NCBI GenBank assembly: GCA_964641715.1
Contig: CAZXMB010000076.1
Location: forward strand, 1-14,616
Reading direction: 5' to 3'
Source: CAZXMB01 sp964641715
GTDB lineage: Bacteria > Desulfobacterota > BSN033 > UBA1163
Length of the DNA: 14,616 bases
The notes beneath the pieces were generated by a model. The model saw nothing but the letters and a program-made list of their open reading frames with translations. It did no database searches and was not told where the DNA came from. A program made the position numbers and the translations under genes. Of the stretch, positions 1 to 9,569 are shown piece by piece (within the stretch, counting starts at the first letter, position 1; each line of letters begins with the position of its first letter).

Positions 1-42
1 TGGTTGGAATTTATTTGATATTTGGTGTTTGGAATTTGGTGA
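1..42. repeat. Degenerate ATTGG-type spacer repeat after proA
   Basis: Directly after the proA stop codon lies AT-rich, low-complexity sequence built from TTTGG/ATTTGG words. About 39 bases (6-44) align with roughly 80 percent identity (8 mismatches by eye) to 5867-5905, just downstream of the radical SAM gene. Both copies sit immediately 3' of a minus-strand gene. No U-tract terminator is visible. Function unknown; it looks like a dispersed intergenic repeat. Confidence 0.5.
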
Positions 43-1307
43 TTAGCTTCTTATCTGTCCTTCTCCATAGACCACGAATTTCGTGGTTGTCAGTTCCTCC
101 AGTCCCATCGGTCCGAAGGCATGAAGTTTGGAGGTGCTGATTCCCATTTCCGCTCCCAGCCCCAACTCAAACCCGTCGTTAAACCTCGTCGAGGCATTAA
201 CCAGCACACAGGAGGAGTTGACCTCTCTTAGAAACCTCTGGGCATTCTGATAGTCAGAGGTGAGGATGGCTTCGGTGTGAGAGGAGCCATAAGTGGCAAT
301 GTGCTTCATGGCCTCCTCAATCCCTTTCACCACACGGACCGAGAGGATGAGATCCAGATACTCCTCATACCAATCCTCCTCTCCTGCCGCCCGGATGTGA
401 GGAAGAATCTCTCTCGTCTTCGGACATCCCCGAAGTTGCACTCCCTCTTTTTGGAAAGCTTCTCCCATGACCGGGAGGAAAGCCCCGGCAATCTTCTCAT
501 GGACGAGAAGCGTCTCCATGGCGTTACACACTCCCGGTCTCTGGACTTTGGCATTGAGACAGATCTGAAGAGCCTTTTTGAGATCTGCCGTCTCGTCCAC
601 GAAGATATGGCATACCCCTTTGTAATGTTTAATCACGGGGATCTTTGAATGTGCTGTCACGAAGCGGATCAACTCCTGGCCTCCTCTCGGAATGATGAGG
701 TCAATCTCATTCTCCAGTTGAAGCATCTCTTTCACCGCCGCCCGGTCTGGTCGGGGGATGTACTGGACGGCTTCTTTCGGGAGGCCGACCTTTTTCAGAG
801 ACCCCTGAAGGATATGGACGACAGCGTGGTTGGAATGAAAAGCCTCTGACCCTCCACGGAGGATGACGGAGTTGCCTGACTTGAGACAGAGCCCGGTTAC
901 GTCCGCAGTCACATTCGGTCTCGATTCATAAATGATCCCGATGACACCGAGGGGGATCCTCATCCGCCCCACGATAAGGCCGTTTGGCCTTCTCCGCATC
1001 TTTACCACCTCTCCAACCGGATCCGGAAGATGAGCCACTTCCCGAAGCCCTGTTGCCATAGCCTGAATCACCGATGGAGTCAATCGCAACCGGTCCATCA
1101 GGGCTCCGGAGAGACGGGCCTTCTCTCCTTCCCGAAGGTCTATCCGGTTCTCCTTGGTCAGATAATCCTGATTCCCCTCAAGGGCATCTGCCATCTCCCG
1201 AAGGGCCATGTTCTTCAGATCGGTGGAAAGCTGGGCCAACCCGAAGGAGACCTCCTTGGCCTTTTTAGCCATTTCTCTCACTTTGGTCCTGAGATCACCC
1301 TCTTTTC

Positions 1308-1311
<4 letters not shown>
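43..1311 (-). CDS. proA: Gamma-glutamyl phosphate reductase (ProA)
   Basis: Second enzyme of proline synthesis: NADPH-dependent reduction of gamma-glutamyl phosphate to glutamate-5-semialdehyde, which cyclises to pyrroline-5-carboxylate; cytosolic. The 422 residues match the usual length (about 415-420) of this aldehyde dehydrogenase superfamily branch. Visible motifs are the [10 protein letters not shown] segment (about 129-138), the [12 protein letters not shown] segment (143-154), the catalytic cysteine in [10 protein letters not shown] (Cys262), and the conserved C-terminal stretch with [10 protein letters not shown] and [13 protein letters not shown]. The ATG overlaps the proB stop as ATGA (1308-1311), so the two are probably translationally coupled; a later in-frame ATG (MAKKAKEV, codon 15) is a possible alternative start. 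No key residue seems missing. In many genomes nadD follows, which would lie beyond the left edge here. Confidence 0.97.
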
Positions 1312-3465
<2,154 letters not shown>

Positions 3466-3485
3466 TCACAGGCCAAGGGTAGGGG

Positions 3486-3746
3486 TTAGAGAGCTTGGGA
3501 GTGGACACTCACCAGTTTTTTGTCCCTCCCTTTATTTTCATATTTGACCGTACCGTCAATCCTGGCAAAAAGGGTGAAATCCTTTCCCATGCCCACATTT
3601 GCTCCGGGAAAGATCCGAGTTCCTTTCTGACGAACCAGGATATTTCCTGCCTTAACCCATTGTCCGCCGAATCGCTTTACCCCCAGGCGCTGTCCTGCGC
3701 TGTCCCTTCCGTTTCGAGAACTTCCACCTGCTTTTTTATGTGCCAT
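3486..3746 (-). CDS. rpmA: 50S ribosomal protein L27
   Basis: Ribosomal protein L27, whose flexible N-terminus reaches towards the peptidyl transferase centre. It encodes 86 residues beginning [16 protein letters not shown], the mature-type N-terminus, so no N-terminal cleavage extension (and no Prp protease gene) is present, unlike Firmicutes clusters. I chose the ATG at 3746: a GTG lies one codon upstream, but the ATG gives the canonical protein and sits 5 nt after GGGAGG (3752-3757). The conserved core with [11 protein letters not shown] and the IRQKGT-like [11 protein letters not shown] is intact. It is the second gene after the promoter in front of rplU, separated from rplU by a 100-nt spacer with a large imperfect hairpin. 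Confidence 0.97.
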   Translation of the reverse strand: MAHKKAGGSSRNGRDSAGQRLGVKRFGGQWVKAGNILVRQKGTRIFPGANVGMGKDFTLFARIDGTVKYENKGRDKKLVSVHSQAL

Positions 3747-3779
3747 CACAACCTCCCAAAGAACTAAAACCGGAATACT

Positions 3780-3837
3780 GGAATGTTGGAATGTTGGAAT
3801 ATTGGTTTAACCCATTATTCCATTATTCCAATATTCC
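3780..3837. repeat. Long imperfect inverted repeat between rplU and rpmA
   Basis: Two 26-base arms (3780-3805 and 3812-3837) are reverse complements at 22 of 26 positions, with a 6-base loop (3806-3811, TTTAAC). The innermost left segment GGAATATTGG (3796-3805) also matches the outermost right segment CCAATATTCC (3828-3837) perfectly, so an alternative fold exists. The sequence is built from TGGAATGT/TGGAATAT words. It would be transcribed in the rplU-rpmA message. No T-run follows on the minus strand, so it is not a classical intrinsic terminator; RNA stabilisation or a dispersed repeat are both possible. Confidence 0.7.
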
Positions 3838-3846
3838 ATTTGAGTC

Positions 3847-4161
3847 TTAGCTTAAAGCAATTTCGTTCACCTTCAAATAGGTGTAGGTCTGGCGGTGTCC
3901 CTTCATCCGGCGATAATTCTTTCTCTTTTCCATCTTATAGGTGAGAACCTTTTTTCCTTTAACCTGCCGGATGATTTCTCCTGTTACGGTCGCATTGCTC
4001 AACACGGGTTTTCCGAGTTGAACCTGATCTCCTTGGGAAACCATGATGACATCTTTCAGGGTGACGCGGTCTCCCGCCTTTCCTCCCAATTTCTCCACCC
4101 GGATGATGTCTCCTTTCGAAACCCGATACTCCTTGCCTCCGGTCTTCAATATCGCAAACAT
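3847..4161 (-). CDS. rplU: 50S ribosomal protein L21
   Basis: Ribosomal protein L21, a large-subunit protein that binds 23S rRNA. The 104 residues match the family's usual 100-105. The N-terminus MFAILKTGGKEYRVSKGD and the basic C-terminal segment KMEKRKNYRRMKGHRQTYTYLKV are diagnostic. The ATG is preceded by a clear GGAGGG ribosome binding site (about 4167-4172). A promoter with a perfect -35 lies upstream at 4190-4218, so this gene heads the rplU-rpmA-obgE unit even though rng is also on the same strand upstream. Confidence 0.97.
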   Translation of the reverse strand: MFAILKTGGKEYRVSKGDIIRVEKLGGKAGDRVTLKDVIMVSQGDQVQLGKPVLSNATVTGEIIRQVKGKKVLTYKMEKRKNYRRMKGHRQTYTYLKVNEIALS

Positions 4162-4189
4162 CCTAACCCTCCGAATTTAATTAAAAAAA

Positions 4190-4218
4190 ATATTAATAGA
4201 TTTTATGGTATTTGTCAA
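4190..4218 (-). promoter_or_regulatory. Probable sigma70 promoter of rplU
   Basis: On the minus strand a perfect TTGACA (4213-4218) is followed after exactly 17 bases by TAATAT (4190-4195; 4 of 6 matches to TATAAT). The start of transcription would fall about 20 bases before the rplU ribosome binding site. This fits the need for strong independent expression of the ribosomal protein genes within the longer cluster. Confidence 0.65.
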
Positions 4219-4321
4219 ATTCCCCTCCCTCTTTAGATGGGTCACTTTTTTATTCATTAGTCATGGCCACTTGGCCACCCGAGCCGGCATACGTGGAGGA
4301 ACTATAAAAATAAACCCAAAG

Positions 4322-5812
4322 TCAGACTTCGATGATATTGAACTGTTCCTGGTGAAATCCTGCCTTTCCTTTGATCACGATCTTCTTTTTCAGTTTCCGC
4401 TCCAGTTCCTCCACTCCTGCCCTCTCCTCTTCATAAAGCATATCTGCCACCTCGAGGTTGGCTTCAACCAGGAGGCTATTTCCTCCCACCTGAGTGGCCG
4501 TCCTCTCAATCTCCCGAAAGATGTCATAACAGATGGTGGTTTTTGATTTAATCAATCCCGCCCCTTCACAGTAAGAGCAGGGTTCCCCCAGGACCCTGGA
4601 GATATTCTCCCTTGTTCGCTTTCGGGTCATCTCCACCAGTCCCAGTTCAGAGATCTTAAAGATATTGCTCTTCTGCCGGTCCTTCTTAAGGGCTTCCTCC
4701 AGGGCGTGGATGACCTTCTCGCGATCACCTTCCCTCTCCATATCAATAAAGTCGATGATGATGATCCCGCCGATATTGCGAACCCTCAACTGATAAGCAA
4801 TCTCCTTGGCCGCCTCCAGATTGGTTTTGAGAATCGTATCCGCAAGATTTCTCTTTCCCACATACCTTCCCGTGTTGACATCGATCGCCACCAGGGCTTC
4901 GCTGATATCAATGACAATATATCCCCCCGATTTGAGCCAGACCTTTCTTCCCAGGATCTTATCGATTTCCATCTCAATGCCGTAGGCATCAAAGATGGGC
5001 TCCTTCTTTTCATAAAGGGTGATTTCAAACTTTTGCTTCGGCATATAGGTGTTGATGAAGGAGACGATATTCTCATATTCCTCTCTCGAATCGATGACGA
5101 TTCGATTGATCTGTGGAGAAAGCATGTCCCGGATGACCCTGAAGATCATGGTCAGGTCACTGTAAATGAGACAGGGAGCGGTCACCCCCTCCTTTTTCTT
5201 CTGTATGTTACTCCAGATCTGGAGGAGAAAATCCATATCGTTCCGAATCTCCTCAGCCTCTGCCCCTTCGCTTGCGGTTCGAACGATAAACCCGTTGGAA
5301 GGGGATTTGATCGCCTGAACGATCTCCCTGAGCCTCCTTCGCTCCTTCTCATCCTTAATTCTCCTGGAGATCCCTATATGATCAACCGTAGGCATGAGAA
5401 CCAGGTAACGGCCCGGAAGGGAGATATAAGAGGTGATCCGGGTGCCTTTCGTTCCAAGGGGTTCCTTTGAGACTTGAACAAGGATCTCCTGTCCTTCGGA
5501 GAGGAGATCCTCAATCTGGAAGGGGGGGGTGAAAGAGATGGGCATTTCCATTCCGGAGAGGCCCAGCTCCTCATACTCCTCCATCCCTCCGTAGACATCC
5601 GCCACATAGAGAAAGGCGGCCTTCTCCAATCCAATGTCCACAAAGGCAGCCTGCATACCCGGGAGTACCTTGATGACCTTTCCCTTATAGATATTTCCGA
5701 TGATCCCCCGATCCTTCGTCCGCTCGATATAGAGTTCTGCGAGGACCCGATCTTCCAGGAGGGCAACCCTTGCCTCCCAGGAAGTCACATTGATGATCAG
5801 TTCATTGGCCAT
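4322..5812 (-). CDS. rng: Ribonuclease G (RNase E/G family)
   Basis: Single-strand-specific, 5'-end-sensing endoribonuclease that matures rRNA (16S 5' end in E. coli) and degrades mRNA. The 496 residues contain an S1 RNA-binding domain (about 36-125, starting at GIIGNIYKGKV), the RNase H/5'-sensor region, and the DNase I-like catalytic part. The two Mg-binding aspartates are seen as VAIDVNTG (Asp311) and IIIDFIDM (Asp354), and the Zn-link as CSYC (Cys412, Cys415). The protein ends soon after the small domain, with no long disordered degradosome scaffold, so it is the RNase G rather than RNase E architecture. The ATG has AGGAG about 6 nt upstream. It sits between the radical SAM gene and rplU, the common genomic position. 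Confidence 0.96.
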   Translation of the reverse strand: MANELIINVTSWEARVALLEDRVLAELYIERTKDRGIIGNIYKGKVIKVLPGMQAAFVDIGLEKAAFLYVADVYGGMEEYEELGLSGMEMPISFTPPFQIEDLLSEGQEILVQVSKEPLGTKGTRITSYISLPGRYLVLMPTVDHIGISRRIKDEKERRRLREIVQAIKSPSNGFIVRTASEGAEAEEIRNDMDFLLQIWSNIQKKKEGVTAPCLIYSDLTMIFRVIRDMLSPQINRIVIDSREEYENIVSFINTYMPKQKFEITLYEKKEPIFDAYGIEMEIDKILGRKVWLKSGGYIVIDISEALVAIDVNTGRYVGKRNLADTILKTNLEAAKEIAYQLRVRNIGGIIIIDFIDMEREGDREKVIHALEEALKKDRQKSNIFKISELGLVEMTRKRTRENISRVLGEPCSYCEGAGLIKSKTTICYDIFREIERTATQVGGNSLLVEANLEVADMLYEEERAGVEELERKLKKKIVIKGKAGFHQEQFNIIEV

Positions 5813-5866
5813 AAAGGCTCCTTTTAACTAAATTCCAATAATTTTATTTTTGGGTATTGGTCATTG

Positions 5867-5905
5867 GGATTTATTTGGTTATTGGTGCTTGGAGCTTGGT
5901 TATTA
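5867..5905. repeat. Degenerate ATTGG-type spacer repeat, second copy
   Basis: This is the partner of the repeat at 6-44, about 80 percent identical by eye, lying in the 111-bp spacer between the radical SAM stop (5924) and the rng start (5812). The neighbouring sequence 5851-5866 continues the same TTGGGTATTGGTCATTGG wording. No gene or terminator is seen in this spacer. Confidence 0.5.
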
Positions 5906-5923
5906 CCGCACGGATTAATGATC

Positions 5924-8368
5924 TCATTCCACCTTGATGATTCTGCATTGGGCAAGCGCTTCTCCCTTCAAACCCAGCAGGGCCTCCAGAATCTCCAGGG
6001 GCTTGGCCATCTTTCCTCTGGTACTTCGAAGAACGAGTTCCATCCCGAAACCGATCGGTTCCTCTTCCCTTACCTCCACCCTTTCGATCAATGGGAGAAC
6101 GTCGAGCCTTCTCTTCTTCCCCTTCCTCTCCTGAAGGATAAAGAGCTCCTTCTCCTTCAATGCCTTTTTGATCTTTTCGGTAAGACCTTCCTTTGTAAAA
6201 AGGTGGTCCAGAGGAATCCAATAGATTGACCGGTGGAAGGGAAAACCAGAAGGCATGGAGACCGGAATCTCCTTTGCCTCGATGATCTCGATTCCTTCGG
6301 GAAGGGTTCGATTGAGTCTCTCCATTACCTCACCGGAGGTGATCCTTCCGGCCAATTCTACATCGACCCTTTCTCCCAGGCTCTCCACACCCACTGGGAG
6401 GGCCTTTTCAAAGATGATTCTCGGCAGGGGATGAAATCCTTCGGAGTAACAGAGGGGGAGGTCAGCCCTTCTGGCCGCCCGGTAGAAGAGATGGGCAAGC
6501 TCGAGATGGCTGATGAATCTGAGGTTTCCCTTCTTGGTGAACTTTAACCGAAGTCTCTCCCTGATCTCCTTCTTCGGAATCTCTCCTCTACGCCCAGGTT
6601 TCATTTCTTCCGGAAAACCTTCTCTTACCGTGATCTCTTTTCCGTCACAAACCCCGCAGAGACGGCAATCTCTCCCCGAACACGGAGAACTGAACTGCTC
6701 CCTGAAACTTTTCTGATACTCCTCCCATAGAAAGGGGGTCTGGAGGCCGGTCTCCACCCAGGACCAGGGAAGGGGGTCTTCCAGAGATTTCTCTCGAGTA
6801 TAGCGATCCATGTCAATTCCTGTCTTCTCAAAGGCCTCTCTCCAGAGACCAAAATGGAACTGATCACTCCAGCCATCGAACCGGCATCCCGACCGATAGG
6901 CCTCAGCCAAGACCTGTGAGAGATTTTGGTCTCCCATCGAAAAGACCGCTTCGAGAAGACTGAGACGGGGATCCTGCCATTTAAAGCGGTGGTTTTTTTT
7001 CAATCCCTCTTTGAGGAAACGGAGCTTCTCCTCCATCTCCTTCAGGGGAATTTGAGGGGCCCATTGAAAAGGAGTATGGGGTTTGGGGACGAAGGTGGAG
7101 ACGCTCACGCTGATATGGGGACGGATCCTCTGTTGCTCTCCAAGGAGAGAGAGTTTATTGGAAAGATCGATGATTCCCTTTAAATCCTCCTCTCTTTCTG
7201 TGGGAAGACCCATCATAAAGTAAAGCTTGATATTCTTCCATCCCTTTGAGAAGAGGTCCTTTAAACCCTGGAAGAGAATCGTCTCGTCCATTCTCTTATT
7301 GATCACCTTCCGCATCCGTTCAGTGGCGGCCTCAGGGGCAATGGTGAACCCGGTCTTCCGTACCCTTTTGACCTCCTCTGCGAGATGCCCCACAATACTC
7401 TCAATTCTTAAAGAGGGAAAAGAGACAGCCACCCTCTCTGACTCAAAGCGATTCATGAGATGGGAGAGGAGAGACGCCATTGAGGAATAGTCTCCTGCGC
7501 TGAGGGAGAGCAGTGAAAGTTCTTCATAACCTGTTTGATGAAGGGCTCGATCGAGGATCTCCCAAATGGCGTCCGGACTTCTCTCCCGGTAAGGTCTGTA
7601 GATGAATCCGGCCTCACAGAAACGGCACCCCCTCTTACAACCCCGGGCGATCTCCAAATTGAAGCGGTCATGAATTACCTTCATAAACGGGACGATCGGG
7701 TAGATAGGAAAGGGGGCCCGATGGAGATCGGTCAGGACCCTCTTTCGGACCTTATGGCCTTGATGGAGACTGGGAACATAGACTCCACCCAAATCGGAGA
7801 GTGATTTTAAGAGATCATCCTTTTTACCACCGGACGCCTTCCATTGAATGGCGAGGTCGGAAATCTCAAGGACCACTTCTTCTCCATCTCCGATGACAAA
7901 GGCATCGAAGAAATCCGCCACAGGCATTGGATTGAAGACAGTTGGGCCCCCGGCAATGATGAGAGGGAAGTGTTCGTCCCGATCCTTTGAGAAGAGAGGG
8001 ATATCGGAGAGCTCGAGCATATTGAGGACATTGGTGAGGGAGAGCTCATACTGGAGGGAGAAACCGAGAATATCGAATTGACGAAGGGGGATGGAGGATT
8101 CAAGAGAGGAAAGGGGAACCCTCTTTTCCCTTAAGGCCTTCTCCATATCCATCCAGGGAGCAAAGACTCGCTCACAGGCAATCTCTTTTCTTTCATTGAG
8201 GATGTGGTAGAGAATCTGGATCCCGAGATGGGACATCCCCACTTCATAGACATCCGGAAAGGCGAGACAGAATTTCAGTCTGACCGAAGAAGGATCTTTT
8301 CGAATCGAATTGATCTCCTGGCCCAGATACCTGGTCGGTTTAGAAACAAGAGAAAGAAGGTCTTTCAT
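5924..8368 (-). CDS. B12-binding-like radical SAM protein fused to DUF2344 (TIGR03960 + TIGR03936)
   Basis: Two-part protein of unknown reaction. Residues about 1-170 resemble the cobalamin-binding-like domain of TIGR03960; residues about 235-450 are the radical SAM barrel with the CX3CX2C cluster motif in ARGCKRGCRFCEAGF (Cys244, Cys248, Cys251), which would hold a 4Fe-4S cluster and cleave S-adenosylmethionine. A second cysteine group (Cys563, 568, 571, 574; CX4CX2CX2C) follows, and from about 605 the DUF2344/TIGR03936 domain begins (RLRLKFTKKGNLRFISHLE). I see no classical DxHxxG cobalamin motif. In some bacteria the two parts are separate adjacent genes. I chose the ATG at 8368 (814 residues), with GGTGA 4 nt upstream and the family-like start MKDLLSLVSKPTRYLGQEIN; a TTG at 8383 would add five residues. 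Its conserved place before rng-rplU-rpmA suggests a link to RNA or ribosome modification, which is inference. Confidence 0.9.
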   Translation of the reverse strand: MKDLLSLVSKPTRYLGQEINSIRKDPSSVRLKFCLAFPDVYEVGMSHLGIQILYHILNERKEIACERVFAPWMDMEKALREKRVPLSSLESSIPLRQFDILGFSLQYELSLTNVLNMLELSDIPLFSKDRDEHFPLIIAGGPTVFNPMPVADFFDAFVIGDGEEVVLEISDLAIQWKASGGKKDDLLKSLSDLGGVYVPSLHQGHKVRKRVLTDLHRAPFPIYPIVPFMKVIHDRFNLEIARGCKRGCRFCEAGFIYRPYRERSPDAIWEILDRALHQTGYEELSLLSLSAGDYSSMASLLSHLMNRFESERVAVSFPSLRIESIVGHLAEEVKRVRKTGFTIAPEAATERMRKVINKRMDETILFQGLKDLFSKGWKNIKLYFMMGLPTEREEDLKGIIDLSNKLSLLGEQQRIRPHISVSVSTFVPKPHTPFQWAPQIPLKEMEEKLRFLKEGLKKNHRFKWQDPRLSLLEAVFSMGDQNLSQVLAEAYRSGCRFDGWSDQFHFGLWREAFEKTGIDMDRYTREKSLEDPLPWSWVETGLQTPFLWEEYQKSFREQFSSPCSGRDCRLCGVCDGKEITVREGFPEEMKPGRRGEIPKKEIRERLRLKFTKKGNLRFISHLELAHLFYRAARRADLPLCYSEGFHPLPRIIFEKALPVGVESLGERVDVELAGRITSGEVMERLNRTLPEGIEIIEAKEIPVSMPSGFPFHRSIYWIPLDHLFTKEGLTEKIKKALKEKELFILQERKGKKRRLDVLPLIERVEVREEEPIGFGMELVLRSTRGKMAKPLEILEALLGLKGEALAQCRIIKVE

Positions 8369-8440
8369 CCGGTCACCATTCAAGGCTTTAAATTATGAAA
8401 AGGGAGCTCCTCGCCCTCTATGTTCATTCCTTTAGGCGTC

Positions 8441-8459
8441 TAAAATTACTATAATTTTA
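8441..8459. promoter_or_regulatory. Perfect palindrome in the divergent control region
   Basis: TAAAATTA-CTA-TAATTTTA is a perfect inverted repeat with 8-base arms and a 3-base centre. With one bulged A (8460), the arms extend by GTC (8438-8440) and GAC (8461-8463). It covers the proposed -10 box of the radical SAM gene (8443-8448), so it is placed as an operator for a dimeric repressor; a transcribed hairpin is the alternative. The binding protein is unknown. Confidence 0.5.
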
Positions 8460-8471
8460 AGACCTTGTCAA
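8443..8471 (-). promoter_or_regulatory. Possible promoter of the radical SAM gene
   Basis: On the minus strand, a perfect TTGACA (8466-8471) is followed after 17 bases by TAATTT (8443-8448), a weak -10 with 3 of 6 matches. A better -10-like TATAGT lies too close (12-base spacer). The leader to the ATG would be about 65-70 bases. The -10 overlaps the palindrome at 8441-8459. Confidence 0.45.
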
Positions 8472-8497
8472 TTTGTTCTGGGAATGGGCAGGGGGGT

Positions 8498-8526
8498 TTG
8501 CTTTCTTCTTAAGAGTATGATATAAA
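8498..8526 (+). promoter_or_regulatory. Possible promoter of the B12 uptake operon
   Basis: TTGCTT (8498-8503, 3 of 6) and TATAAA (8521-8526, 5 of 6) are spaced 17 bases apart. Transcription would begin near 8533, just before the riboswitch aptamer, which is where a promoter is needed. Confidence 0.4.
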
Positions 8527-8539
8527 AGTTTAAAAAGAT

Positions 8540-8700
8540 CGTGTTCAGGTGGCTTAAAACCCAAGAGGGAACCCCGTGAAAATCGGGGACGGCCACGCCG
8601 CTGTAATCGGGGACGAAACCTGTCAGGAGCCACTACCCGAAAGGGTGGGAAGGGGCGGGGAGTAGGGTGATCCGTAAGCCAGAAAACCTGCCTGAATGCG
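8540..8700 (+). ncRNA. Cobalamin (AdoCbl/B12) riboswitch aptamer
   Basis: A cis-acting RNA leader that binds cobalamin and lowers expression of the downstream uptake genes when the cofactor is plentiful. The outer P1 helix is formed by TTCAGG (8544-8549) and CCTGAA (8691-8696). The conserved core is present: the GAGGGAA segment (8565-8571), GTGAAAATCGGGGACGG (about 8576-8592), CGCCGCTGTAA (8596-8606), and the B12 box AAGCCAGAAAACCTGCC (about 8676-8692), close to the family consensus. It lies 95 bases before the tonB-like gene and is followed by competing hairpins and an intrinsic terminator. Aptamer class (AdoCbl versus MeCbl/OHCbl) cannot be decided by eye. Confidence 0.95.
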
Positions 8701-8734
8701 CTTCACCATAGGTCTTCGGTGGAAGACTGTGAAG
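8701..8734 (+). promoter_or_regulatory. Riboswitch expression-platform hairpin
   Basis: CTTCAC (8701-8706) pairs with GTGAAG (8729-8734), and inside it GTCTTC (8712-8717) pairs with GAAGAC (8722-8727) around the loop GGTG. The 3' arm GAAGACTG (8722-8729) can instead pair with CGGTCTTC (8752-8759), the 5' arm of the terminator. It therefore looks like the switch element: when this hairpin forms the terminator is free to fold; when it opens an antiterminator forms. The loop GTGG could also contact CCGC (8598-8601) of the aptamer, as a loop-loop (L5-L13-like) contact; that part is inference. Confidence 0.65.
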
Positions 8735-8748
8735 GTTCATTTACAAAT

Positions 8749-8782
8749 ACCCGGTCTTCATCAGAGGATCGGGTTTTTTATT
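8749..8782 (+). terminator. Intrinsic terminator of the B12 riboswitch
   Basis: ACCCGGTCTTC (8749-8759) pairs with GAGGATCGGGT (the 3' arm, 8764-8774) in an 11-bp stem with two G-U pairs and the loop ATCA, followed directly by TTTTTT-A-TTT (8774-8783). It ends 14 bases before the first gene, a textbook arrangement for riboswitch-controlled premature termination. Confidence 0.85.
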
Positions 8783-8795
8783 TGGTCATCGGGAT

Positions 8796-9569
8796 ATGAA
8801 CGGGACTCGGGCTCTAAAAATCTTTATCTCCATTTCCATGGGAATCCATCTTCTCCTTCTGACTGTTTTTACCCTCCTGTTTCCAAACTTTAAGATCCAT
8901 TCACTCCCTCCCCTTCATATGGAGGTCTCTCTGCTTCATTTTATCCCCGAAAGGGATAAGCCTCTGAAGGCCACTCAGAAAGAACCGCCCCTGAGACCCA
9001 GGGTTATTGGTGTAAGGCAGGAGGAGGAGACACCATTTCAGGAGATGAAAATAGAAGCCCCTGTTTTTAAAGAGGTGAAATCTCCTGAACCACCCCGTCC
9101 TGTTCAGGAAGAGATCAAGATGGTCCCCAGGGCTGAGCCTGCACAGCCTTCTTTTGAAGATGAGAAAAAAGAGAGGGGAGGGGTGAACGAAAAACCGATC
9201 GCCATTTTGCCTTCCCAAAACCTTGCTCCCCAGGCCAGCTTCTCCGAGAAATCGCAGGTGGCAATCAAGACCCCTTCTCCTTCTGAAGGGGAGATTCATT
9301 TTGCTCAGCCCAGATATGCGGAGAATCCAAAACCGATCTATCCCCGGGAGGCCAAAAGAAGGGGATACGAAGGAGAAGTCATCCTGAGGGTGGAAGTTCT
9401 CACCAATGGCCAGGTCGGGCAGATTGAGGTCAGGCACTCATCAGGCCATGAGATGCTTGATCAATCTGCCATTCGAACAGTGAAACAGTGGAGATTCATC
9501 CCCGCACAAAAGGGTGAACAACGGGTATCCGTCTGGGTGAACATCCCCGTCAAATTTCAACTCCAATGA
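8796..9569 (+). CDS. TonB-family energy transducer of the B12 operon
   Basis: Inner-membrane anchored periplasmic protein that, with ExbB-ExbD, passes proton-motive force to an outer-membrane receptor. The 257 residues show a short cytoplasmic start, one transmembrane segment (about 8-30, ISISMGIHLLLLTVFTLLF), a long Pro/Glu/Lys-rich periplasmic spacer (about 50-165), and a C-terminal TonB domain (about 170-257) with the YP motif in NPKPIYPREAKRRGYEGEV and the ending VKQWRFIPAQ. The position right after a B12 riboswitch and before btuF implies a dedicated TonB for a BtuB-like receptor, but no receptor and no exbB/exbD are in the window. The ribosome binding site before the ATG is weak. The stop overlaps the first possible btuF start as ATGA. 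Confidence 0.9.
   Translation: MNGTRALKIFISISMGIHLLLLTVFTLLFPNFKIHSLPPLHMEVSLLHFIPERDKPLKATQKEPPLRPRVIGVRQEEETPFQEMKIEAPVFKEVKSPEPPRPVQEEIKMVPRAEPAQPSFEDEKKERGGVNEKPIAILPSQNLAPQASFSEKSQVAIKTPSPSEGEIHFAQPRYAENPKPIYPREAKRRGYEGEVILRVEVLTNGQVGQIEVRHSSGHEMLDQSAIRTVKQWRFIPAQKGEQRVSVWVNIPVKFQLQ

Noticed and set aside
4262..4295. Repeated GGCCAC words in the rng-rplU spacer, looking slightly tRNA- or operator-like
   Set aside because: Only short direct repeats (GTGGCCA twice on the minus strand) are present; no cloverleaf or clean palindrome can be drawn.
4706..5470. A 254-codon open frame on the plus strand
   Set aside because: It runs antisense through the middle of rng, whose motifs and ribosome binding site are clear; its translation has no recognisable domain. 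It is a by-product of the codon use of rng.
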